In this document: piece by piece, positions 8,639-15,049 of the stretch
How positions within the stretch are numbered: the stretch's first letter is position 1
Layout of the letters: the number at the start of each line of letters is the position of its first letter
From: an uncultured Burkholderiaceae bacterium
GTDB taxonomy: Bacteria; Pseudomonadota; Gammaproteobacteria; Burkholderiales; Burkholderiaceae
Length of the DNA: 20,550 nt
Reading direction: 5' to 3'
Assembly (NCBI GenBank): GCA_937871985.1
Contig: CALMPB010000387.1
Coordinates: 1 to 20,550 of the forward strand
The notes under the pieces: generated by a model
The model's database searches: none
Told to the model about the DNA's origin: nothing
The model's input: only the letters and a program-made list of their open reading frames with translations
Translations under genes and position numbers: made by a program

Positions 8639-8695
8639 CGAAATTATGTGGTTGTGGTGAATCAAATCTGATCCCCACCGAACGAATGCATGTCG

Positions 8696-8720
8696 CAAAC
8701 ACTACTTGGACAAACACTAC
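8696..8720. repeat. Short direct repeat CAAACACTAC
   Basis: CAAACACTAC occurs at 8696-8705 and again at 8711-8720, a 15-base period, in the gap between the permease remnant and the second binding-protein gene. No function can be assigned; it may be debris of the deletion that removed the permease. Confidence 0.4.
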
Positions 8721-8752
8721 CTAGCGTCTAAGTGGCTAGACATCGACTCAGG

Positions 8753-9922
8753 CTACTTCAATGGGCATTCAGTGTGATAAATGTCCTGATGCGCCTTAAG
8801 CGGGGTACCAATTTGCTGCATGTGAACATCGTCCCCGTCGGCAACAACCTTGAACGCATAATAGTTTTGTATAGGCATATGATTGTTGTTAAATGCAAAG
8901 TAACCTCGCACGGATTTGAACTCTGAACCAGCCTCTTTCACGGCTTTCGCGAACGCCTCCTGATTCGAGAGGTTGCCGTTTACCTTCTTTATCGCCACAT
9001 TCAGCAAATTTCCAGCGTCGTATCCCGCAGCGGCATACATGCTGGCGGGTCGCTTGTATTTGGCCTCAAAGGCAGCAACAAACTCCTTATTCGCGGGAAT
9101 ATCAAGGGTGGCACTCCATTTCGTCCCGGTAACAGCACCATCAGCCAACGCTTTAAGCGCTGGCAACGTTGTAGCATCAATGGAAAACACCGACATCGTA
9201 GGTACCTTGGCTAATACCCCGCTTTGACGCATCTGTTTTACGAGATTGATCCCGCTTCCCCCAGTCATAAAAAAGAACATGGCGTCAGCCTTCGAAAACT
9301 GAATCTCGGAAATTTCAGCGGAAAAATCCATCTGGGTTAACGGGGTGTATATCTCACCAGCGATTTCTCCCTTGTAATACCGCTTGAATCCTTCCATCAT
9401 TTCTTTGCCGGCCTGATAATTGGGAGCCATTAGAAACACTCTTTTGTAGTGCTTTTCGTTCGCGTAGATCCCCATGTACTCCGACGGGCCATCATTCTGA
9501 TGCGCAACAGAGAAAAAGCGCGGCTGGCAGCCCGCGCCGGAAAGAGCTCGTGGCCCCGAATTCGTTGCAATCGCCACCTTCCCGCTTTCAGTAATCACGG
9601 GCATCGTAGCCATCAATACATTGGTGTAGCCAAGACCTACCAAGACGTCTACATTGTCTTTTGAAATGAGCTTGCGCATTATCTGCAAGCCAACCTCAGG
9701 CTTCAATTGATCGTCTTCTTTAATCACGGTAGCAGGCTCACCTCCCAACTTGCCGTTCAGGCGATCTATAGCAAGCATGAGGCCATCGTATTGGTCTTCA
9801 CCAATTAGCGCTGCCGGCCCCGATAATGGGCCAGTAAATCCAATTTTTACGTCCGCTAACGCTTGCGTGGATAAAAATCCCGATAGAACTGCAGTGGCGA
9901 ATGTAAGTTTGGTGATTTTCAT
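8753..9922 (-). CDS. ABC transporter periplasmic substrate-binding protein (LivK-like), second copy
   Basis: A 389-residue periplasmic binding protein of the branched-chain amino-acid family. Signal peptide residues 1-23 end TQALA before DVKIGFTGPLSGPAALIGED, the first-lobe opening. ATG 9922 is chosen over the start five codons earlier because AAGGAGA lies six bases upstream. Its sequence is clearly different from the first binding protein at 7150, so it is another subfamily and likely another ligand, plausibly the substrate of oxygenase C. It is the fourth gene of the minus-strand unit, after a 442-base gap that may carry its own promoter. Only a permease stump follows, so it is an orphan unless it works with transport parts elsewhere. 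Confidence 0.85.
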   Translation of the reverse strand: MKITKLTFATAVLSGFLSTQALADVKIGFTGPLSGPAALIGEDQYDGLMLAIDRLNGKLGGEPATVIKEDDQLKPEVGLQIMRKLISKDNVDVLVGLGYTNVLMATMPVITESGKVAIATNSGPRALSGAGCQPRFFSVAHQNDGPSEYMGIYANEKHYKRVFLMAPNYQAGKEMMEGFKRYYKGEIAGEIYTPLTQMDFSAEISEIQFSKADAMFFFMTGGSGINLVKQMRQSGVLAKVPTMSVFSIDATTLPALKALADGAVTGTKWSATLDIPANKEFVAAFEAKYKRPASMYAAAGYDAGNLLNVAIKKVNGNLSNQEAFAKAVKEAGSEFKSVRGYFAFNNNHMPIQNYYAFKVVADGDDVHMQQIGTPLKAHQDIYHTECPLK

Positions 9923-10364
9923 TGCTGTCTCCTTCATCTCAATCTATGTTGTCGTTATGAATATGGGCTGTGGCAACCGTAAACAAAGATGTTCGATGTC
10001 TACCCTTCCAGAGCGGCTGATATAGTTCATGTCAAACCCCACTCGCAGGCTGCCTCATGTGTCCAGCGAAGTTGTCATACCAAGATGTGCTGTGGTTCGC
10101 CGTGGTAATTATTTTCTCTACCGCTAAGCGTCGAGGAATTACTCAGACTCAAGCCGATTCCATTCAATGTGGACATGGTCCCGATACGAATAAATCGGAT
10201 ACTGGGCGAATTTCTGGAGGCGGGGGCCTAAAAGCTGCTTCACCCTAAGGATTTCTCCTTTTGGCAGCATCAACCTTCGATTTATCAGATATGCGCTATC
10301 TACTTTCGGAAAAGCCCTTCTGCCAAAATAGCTGCATTAGCTCTTAACGCAAATGCTTCACTAT
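9923..10364. other. Intergenic gap with a long inverted repeat
   Basis: About 440 bases with no convincing gene. A 63-codon plus-strand frame (10057-10248) has no ribosome-binding site or recognisable motif. TTTTGGCAG (10259-10267) and CTGCCAAAA (10320-10328) are perfect 9-base inverted arms 52 bases apart. Upstream of the second binding protein on the minus strand, TTGTTT and TATTCA with a 17-base spacer (about 9990-9962) could be a weak sigma-70 promoter. Confidence 0.35.
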
Positions 10365-11009
10365 TTACACTCCTACCTCAACAGGAGGCTCATCGAATGC
10401 TGAAGCATCACCATCGAGCCAAAGCTGACCGCGCTTGTAGAGAGCTTGAACAATTGTTCCCGTCAGCTCCGGCATATCTTTCTTAATTTTGAAGCCCAGG
10501 CGAGATTGCAGATAGGCCAGATGGCGATATCCATGAGGGAACTGATTTAAAAGCGCCTTATCTAGCTTGAGCCGCGCCCCTGGATCGATTAGATCCATAC
10601 GATCTTTTTCATAAATAGGTTGTCGCCGGACAATTCTCCATTCATCTCTGCCAAGAATCTGACGCTGCTCAAAAAAATCGTAAAACCGGCCCGTACATAA
10701 CACATCGACTATTTCGCCGTCTACCTCAGCACGCTGGCTTATCGTCATCTTCGTTTGAGCAATGGCACGCTTACCCTGAATTTCAATATTCTTAGCACCC
10801 TGAAAATGCAGGATGGAAACACCCTTCTCAAAGCCACTTCGGCTTACTTCGACGAACTTATGGCCTGGCCCCTGAAACCAGGTTGCCGCCATCCAACCAT
10901 CATCGTGCCAAACGGTTGCGAAGCGATCCCAAAAGCCCGCGTCACGCCATATAACCCAGTTATCAACCACTTCTCCAATTTCTTTTTTATGCCGACCCAT
11001 TAAATTCAT
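10365..11009 (-). CDS. NTF2/SnoaL-like fold protein, function unknown
   Basis: A 214-residue cytoplasmic protein with no signal peptide or membrane segment. The first about 150 residues read like an NTF2/SnoaL-like cone-shaped alpha+beta barrel: an early helix with WRDAGFWDRFATVWHDDG, then strands such as RAIAQTKMTISQRA and VLCTGRFYDFFEQR, the last a common NTF2-fold signature. A further 60 residues follow (LAYLQSRLGFKIKKDMPELT). Such folds serve as small subunits of ring hydroxylases, as isomerases and dehydratases, or as binding proteins. ATG 11009 has AAGGG five bases upstream. It lies 96 bases behind the enol-lactonase-like gene and probably belongs to the same transcript as oxygenase C, so a role in turning over that oxygenase's product is inferred. 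The reaction is unknown. Confidence 0.7.
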   Translation of the reverse strand: MNLMGRHKKEIGEVVDNWVIWRDAGFWDRFATVWHDDGWMAATWFQGPGHKFVEVSRSGFEKGVSILHFQGAKNIEIQGKRAIAQTKMTISQRAEVDGEIVDVLCTGRFYDFFEQRQILGRDEWRIVRRQPIYEKDRMDLIDPGARLKLDKALLNQFPHGYRHLAYLQSRLGFKIKKDMPELTGTIVQALYKRGQLWLDGDASAFDEPPVEVGV

Positions 11010-11105
11010 AGCAACCCTTTTCTAATAATAAAACCGTCGTCAAATAAAATTTTTATATGCAGCAGGCTAATGCAACAACAGCTGTTGCTCCTGCATCGTC
11101 TACGC

Positions 11106-11885
11106 TTAACTCATCAGGAACTGCAATACCGCGGCGTTGAACTCGGCCGGAGCGTCCCAATTTGATAAATGGCCCGCTGGCAACTCGACATATCGCGCCA
11201 AGTGAATCTCTGCCGCCAGTTGTTTCGAACGCTCGGCAGATGTCGCGACATCGTACTGGCCTCCTATAACCAGTACAGGTGCCACAATCTTCGTAATATC
11301 CGCACGCAAATCAGCATCTCGCAATACTGCGCAGCATCGAGCATATCCCTGAGAAGACATTTGCTGAATCTCTAACTCAAATACCTGGCACACCCCCGGA
11401 TTCATAACTTCGAATCCTGGTCGAAACCAACGACTAACCTGTCCGGCCGCAATTTCCCCTAGGCCCTTATCGAGAACCAAAGCGATTCTATCGTTCCACA
11501 TATCCACATTGCCAATATGCGAAACACAGTTGCTAAGCACCAGCTTTTCAATACGAGAAGGGTGATGAGCAGCCAGCCACATACCGGTCATTCCTCCGAG
11601 CGACAAGCCGCAAAAATAGGCCTCCCGAATGCTCAATTCATCCAATAAACCAAGGACGTCTTGGCCGAGCTGCTCAATCGAATAAGGGCCATCAGGCACC
11701 TCAGATTTCCCATGTCCACGCGTATCGTACTGAAGCACTCGAAAATGAGGCGTCAGCGCGTTTAGCTGTGGCATCCACACATCTTGAGTCGTAGCTATGG
11801 GATTTGATAGCACCAGCACCGGTGCCCCTTCAGGCCCAGATAAGTTATAAGAAAGTTCGATATTCCGTGTTTGTATGATTGGCAT
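11106..11885 (-). CDS. Alpha/beta hydrolase, 3-oxoadipate enol-lactonase (PcaD)-like
   Basis: A 259-residue alpha/beta hydrolase with the full triad: nucleophile S95 in GLSLGG, D212 in GGQYDVATS and H239 in AGHLSNWD. Stretches such as YDTRGHGKSEVPDGPYSIEQ, MWNDRI and GYARCCAVLRDADLR are typical of 3-oxoadipate enol-lactonases, which open the lactone late in the beta-ketoadipate pathway. No other pca genes are present, so the true substrate here may be another lactone or ester made after oxygenase C. I take ATG 11885 over TTG 11891; neither has a strong ribosome-binding site. It lies 30 bases after the oxygenase C stop, so the two are co-transcribed. Family firm; reaction moderately sure. Confidence 0.8.
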   Translation of the reverse strand: MPIIQTRNIELSYNLSGPEGAPVLVLSNPIATTQDVWMPQLNALTPHFRVLQYDTRGHGKSEVPDGPYSIEQLGQDVLGLLDELSIREAYFCGLSLGGMTGMWLAAHHPSRIEKLVLSNCVSHIGNVDMWNDRIALVLDKGLGEIAAGQVSRWFRPGFEVMNPGVCQVFELEIQQMSSQGYARCCAVLRDADLRADITKIVAPVLVIGGQYDVATSAERSKQLAAEIHLARYVELPAGHLSNWDAPAEFNAAVLQFLMS

Positions 11886-11915
11886 AGTCAATTTGAGCTT
11901 GCAATACGCACTTAC

Positions 11916-12947
11916 TTAGATAGCTTCTTCTTTGATCAAACGGTCGACGGTTCGACGCATGTGAATACGCGCAGAATCCGACACAATATCCACTAAAGAC
12001 CGGTCGGCACACTCATCCAAGCGCGCCTGCTGCGCCTCGACAATGACCTTATCCTCCAAAAACGCACGAGCGATTTCGTCGAACAACTGCTCCGTAGCGT
12101 TTGGATCATTTTGGCGATAACCGTTTGCAGTAGACCAAAAATAATGGCATGTGCTCTCTGTTTCGGGCGTCAAACCGTGGAACAAGCGCAAAGAAAAGCC
12201 ACCATCCCGAATACCCCTGTCGTAGGTGCCTGTTCCCGTATTGGTTGCGCCACTCCATTGAATGATATTGCCCGGTGCAATGTATTCGAACTCCTGCCAG
12301 CGATCCACTCGCTTGCCCAAAGTCGGAACGGCTTTCGTATAAGTGGGAGGAGGCGAACAATCAAGCATCCAGCGCACATACTTCAAGCCCAACTCAGTGC
12401 GAGTGGTTTCCATCTTTGCCGCATGAGTACTCGTAGTATCACCACCAATCGATCCCACATGTACATACGCAAGATGCGTCATGTCCATCAGGTTGTCCAC
12501 CATAAGCATGTAATTTGCTTTGATGTAGTAGACCTGTTGCTTATGCGGCCAATTTTTATAGTCGTTATGAAATGGATAGTCGATGATCAGGCTTGGGTCG
12601 GCCATTTCCGGTGCGCCCATCCATATCCATACGAACTCATCCTTTTCGACTACTGGAAAATATCGGATATTCGCCTTGGCCGGAATCTTGCTTTGCCCAG
12701 GAATATCGACGCAATTCCCATGTAAATCGAACACCAAGCCGTGATAGCCACATTGCAGGCCATTGTCTACAACTTTGCCAAACTGTAATGGAGCACCACG
12801 ATGGCAACACCTATCTTCGACTGCACCTACTTTGTTCGAGGCATCTCGGAACAACACAACCGGCTCATTGCATAGACGGCGTGCCAATGGTTTTTGGGCC
12901 ACTTCGTGTGACCAGCCGGCTATATACCAGGCATTTTTGATAAACAT
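11916..12947 (-). CDS. Rieske non-haem iron aromatic oxygenase, VanA-type (oxygenase C)
   Basis: A 343-residue oxygenase subunit with every key residue: Rieske ligands C47-x-H49 and C66-x2-H69 (RCCHRG...CGYHG), iron ligands H158 and H163 in DNLMDMTHLAYVHVG, and D299 in LEDKVIVEAQQ. GGAGA lies seven bases before ATG 12947, and the N-terminus MFIKNAWYIAGWSHEV is typical. It shares its opening residues with oxygenase B but not the mid region, so it should act on another substrate. First gene of the minus-strand unit, divergent from a LysR gene that probably controls it. No reductase is encoded in this unit, so electrons must come from the VanB-type protein at 2937 or from elsewhere. Confidence 0.9.
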   Translation of the reverse strand: MFIKNAWYIAGWSHEVAQKPLARRLCNEPVVLFRDASNKVGAVEDRCCHRGAPLQFGKVVDNGLQCGYHGLVFDLHGNCVDIPGQSKIPAKANIRYFPVVEKDEFVWIWMGAPEMADPSLIIDYPFHNDYKNWPHKQQVYYIKANYMLMVDNLMDMTHLAYVHVGSIGGDTTSTHAAKMETTRTELGLKYVRWMLDCSPPPTYTKAVPTLGKRVDRWQEFEYIAPGNIIQWSGATNTGTGTYDRGIRDGGFSLRLFHGLTPETESTCHYFWSTANGYRQNDPNATEQLFDEIARAFLEDKVIVEAQQARLDECADRSLVDIVSDSARIHMRRTVDRLIKEEAI

Positions 12948-13126
12948 TTAATGTCTCCAGACCAAACTGTGCGCAAAAGGGGCCCTGTTCCTGACTACCC
13001 ATCTTCGCGTCGATGCGCATTGACTTCGCTTGATGCGCAATAAAAGCTGCGGATTTTTTGTAAAGATATTTTCAGGTTTAGAGTAAAATCCGTCAATCAA
13101 ATTGATAAATAGGTTAAATTAGTTAG
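12948..13126. promoter_or_regulatory. Divergent promoter region with LTTR box
   Basis: Between oxygenase C and the LysR gene. TCAAT-CAA-ATTGA (13093-13105) is a perfect inverted repeat with the T-N11-A spacing of LysR-type binding sites, and overlaps a second palindrome, ATCAA-A-TTGAT (13096-13106). GATGCGCA occurs twice in direct orientation, at 13012-13019 and 13032-13039, exactly 20 bases (two helical turns) apart; a third TGCGCA is at 12970-12975. These could be activation sites for oxygenase C. The LTTR box lies 21 bases before the LysR start and suits autoregulation. Confidence 0.6.
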
Positions 13127-14041
13127 ATGGATATCAATGATTTGGATCTAAACCTACTGCGTGTCTTCGACGCAATATTCCAGGCTAAAAGCGTGACATT
13201 AGCTGGCGAACAAATTGGCCTTAGTCAGCCAGCAGTGAGCTTTGCATTGAACAAATTAAGAGTGCTTATTGAGGATCCTCTGTTTATTCGAACATCCAGG
13301 GGAATGGAGCCCACACCGCGAGCGATTAGCATGGCCGCTCCAATTCAACATATCTTGGAGTCAATCAAGCAAGTCGTTCTTACCCGGGAAGAATTCAACC
13401 CTCTTCTCAGCGAACGTACATTTACCATCAGTCTTGTAGATATTGGGGAGATGGTTTTCTTACCGAAATTACTCAGGTGCTTTCGGCGGTTGGCGCCAAA
13501 CATCCGCATTAAGATTGTTTCGATGGTGCCTTTGCTCCTTGAAGATGCGCTGGCGACAGGTGAAGTGGATCTCGCCGTTGGATACTACCCCGACATCAGC
13601 AAAGCAAATTTTTACCAACAACACTTATTCACCCACAGCTTCGCATGCCTTGCCGCCCGGAATCATCCTTACATCAAAGAAAACCTTACGATGAAGCAAT
13701 TCCTGGAAGCATCGCATGTTGTAGTTCGCGCAGAGGGTAGGAGCCAGGAAGTTTTTGAAAGGTATTTGGAGAAAAAAGGTATCAAGCGCCGAATCGGCTT
13801 GAGCGTCCCTCATTTCATGGGTATTCTCCATTTCTTGCCGGCGTCGGAATTTGTGGCGACAGTACCGTACTCCTGCGCAGATGCCTTTTCCAGATTCGGT
13901 GCGCTACGCAAATTGAATCTACCAATGAAGGCCCCTAGCTTCGACCTGAAACAACACTGGCACGCCCGATACCAAGGTGATCCCGCCAATCAGTGGCTGC
14001 GTCAAACCATTTACGAGAACTTCCGGAATGGCCTTGATTGA
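13127..14041 (+). CDS. LysR-family transcriptional regulator
   Basis: A 304-residue LysR-type regulator. The N-terminal winged helix-turn-helix covers residues 6-65 (LDLNLLRVFDAIFQAKSVTL, then GLSQPAVSFALNKLR and DPLFIRTSRGMEPT); the remainder is the inducer-binding domain (from FTISLVDIGEMVFLP). The opening resembles the NodD/NahR group, which often senses aromatic acids. It is divergent from the oxygenase C operon with a T-N11-A box between them, the classic arrangement for a LysR activator of a neighbouring catabolic operon. ATG 13127 has no clear ribosome-binding site but gives the family-typical N-terminus. The inducer is unknown. Confidence 0.9.
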   Translation: MDINDLDLNLLRVFDAIFQAKSVTLAGEQIGLSQPAVSFALNKLRVLIEDPLFIRTSRGMEPTPRAISMAAPIQHILESIKQVVLTREEFNPLLSERTFTISLVDIGEMVFLPKLLRCFRRLAPNIRIKIVSMVPLLLEDALATGEVDLAVGYYPDISKANFYQQHLFTHSFACLAARNHPYIKENLTMKQFLEASHVVVRAEGRSQEVFERYLEKKGIKRRIGLSVPHFMGILHFLPASEFVATVPYSCADAFSRFGALRKLNLPMKAPSFDLKQHWHARYQGDPANQWLRQTIYENFRNGLD

Positions 14042-14330
14042 CGCAACCTTCAGAGCTGATATAGCCCTTTTTAGATGATTCCGCGATAACTTGGCCTTGT
14101 GAATGAGTGAGGCGCGAATCGGGCCAAGTAGCGCTTTACCAAGTCCAATGGAGTCACCGAACTTCCATACGAAGATGGAGATGCTCTCAGTCGAGTGTAT
14201 GGGTTCAGAAATTTTGAGAATTACCGCTTGCGGGTCTTGGCCCAATGCGGTTGGAATGGGGCGATTAACTGAATGTGATGAGTGCGCTGATCCCCCGATA
14301 ATGGGGAAGAGCCCGAAAGCCGATCACGGA

Positions 14331-14363
14331 TCTGTGTGAATTCTGTGTGATTTCTGTGTGAAT
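14331..14363. repeat. Three tandem 11-base repeats
   Basis: TCTGTGTGAAT, TCTGTGTGATT and TCTGTGTGAAT stand head to tail, 80 bases from the 3' end of the tmRNA fragment. Iterated sites like these are seen at attachment or excisionase-binding sites; that reading is inference. Confidence 0.7.
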
Positions 14364-14365
14364 CG

Positions 14366-14440
14366 CTAGACAGTTCTGGACAGTTTTGGACGTTTTATTG
14401 TCCGCTAACGTACTGTCTATCCCTGTCTAGTGCCGTCTAA
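14366..14440. repeat. Phased inverted repeats abutting ssrA; attachment-site-like
   Basis: The left arm CTAGACAG-N5-GACAG (14366-14383) is matched by its inverse CTGTC-N5-CTGTCTAG (14413-14430). Within each arm the units recur every 10 bases: GACAGTTCTG and GACAGTTTTG at 14369 and 14379; CTGTCTA at 14413 and 14423, with CCGTCTA at 14433. The last unit ends three bases from the tmRNA CCA end. Helically phased inverted sites beside ssrA, a favoured integration target, suggest integrase or excisionase binding; no cognate integrase is seen to the left. Confidence 0.6.
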
Positions 14441-14442
14441 TG

Positions 14443-14718
14443 TGGTGGAGTCGGGGGGAATTGAACCCCCGTCCGCAAGCCCTCTGCAGGCAGTTCTACA
14501 TGCGTAGTCGGTTAACTTTAAGTTTTAACCTCGGAGCGTGCCAACCAACAGGCCCTTCCTTGGCGATTCACATTGATTTAAGACCTGACTGAGTGACCCA
14601 ACCAGACCCGATTCTTTGTAGATGACGCTGCTGTAGGTTTGACCCTACCTGACCCAAAGACAAATCAGTGCAGCGGCTTACCGCATTAAGCGGCTAAAGC
14701 GAAACGCTCGTCGTTGGT
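14443..14718 (-). ncRNA. ssrA: tmRNA (ssrA), 5'-truncated fragment
   Basis: The minus strand ends in GACTCCACCA (CCA at 14445-14443), preceded by a T-arm with GGGGGTTCAATTCCCCC, the usual tmRNA 3' tRNA-like end. Upstream are pseudoknot sequences and the tag frame, codons 14718 to 14686, reading T-NDERFALAA-stop. The Burkholderiales tag is ANDERFALAA, so nine of ten codons are kept and the resume codon is ACC instead of an alanine codon. Beyond it all likeness is lost: the conserved GGATTCGACG motif and the 5' acceptor strand do not occur in the next 300 bases. The fragment of 276 bases is about two thirds of a full tmRNA and cannot be charged with alanine or act in trans-translation by itself. 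Confidence 0.85.
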
Positions 14719-15049
14719 TATTCCCCCTTATTCTATATCCATAGTTGGCACTAAAACCGAAAATCAGTGGCCGTAAACTCAATCAATGCCCTAAAAACCG
14801 CAAGCTCGAGAACGCCTTGACTACCAGAATTATCCCTTCATACTCCATACTCCATACAATGACATGGTGAATCTGTGGCAGGCACCTATTTAGCCCACAT
14901 TCCCTTCTATCCAACGGGCTCCGCTGGACCGCCGGAGACCTCATAGAGGGTGGCGTTGGTTCGCCGAAGGCGAGGCACGACAGCAAACTAACGGAGTTCG
15001 TCAGATTTTCGACCTATTGACGGCTGTTAAGCAAGAACTGGGGATGCTA
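14719..15049 (+). promoter_or_regulatory. Presumed left end of the element and leader of the trio operon
   Basis: About 330 bases with no supported gene. It contains a near repeat, CACTAAAACCG (14749-14759) and CCCTAAAAACCG (14789-14800), a tandem ACTCCAT pair around 14842, and a small hairpin TCGCC-GAA-GGCGA (about 14961-14973). These may be recombinase-binding or regulatory sites. No clear promoter hexamers could be picked. Confidence 0.35.

Larger units (their letters stand above)
14042..14442. other. Gap between LysR gene and ssrA, repeat-rich on its right side
   Basis: No supported gene. A 78-codon plus-strand frame (14103-14339) overlaps a 108-codon frame on the opposite strand (14245-13919). 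Neither has a ribosome-binding site or a motif I recognise, though one may be an old gene fragment. The right 110 bases are dense in short repeats described separately. Confidence 0.4.

Noticed and set aside
8435..8698. An 87-residue membrane protein starting at 8698
   Set aside because: The first 20 residues have no likeness to the family; permease likeness begins at ATG 8638 and ends early, so a truncated remnant is the better reading.
10057..10248. A 63-codon plus-strand frame in the gap before the second binding-protein gene
   Set aside because: Composition and lack of motifs or ribosome-binding site give no support for coding.
12111..12725. A 204-codon open frame on the plus strand opposite oxygenase C
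   Set aside because: It lies wholly antisense to a gene with all Rieske oxygenase residues and its translation shows no domain; an overlap artefact.
14103..14339. A 78-codon plus-strand frame between LysR and ssrA
   Set aside because: No ribosome-binding site, ends in repeat-rich DNA, overlapped by an open frame on the other strand, and no recognisable family; kept only as a possible gene fragment in the gap description.
14443..14830. A complete one-piece or two-piece (permuted) tmRNA
   Set aside because: The conserved GGATTCGACG and a 5' strand able to pair with the GACTCC 3' end are absent upstream of the tag. The tag lies upstream of the 3' end as in a normal gene, not permuted.
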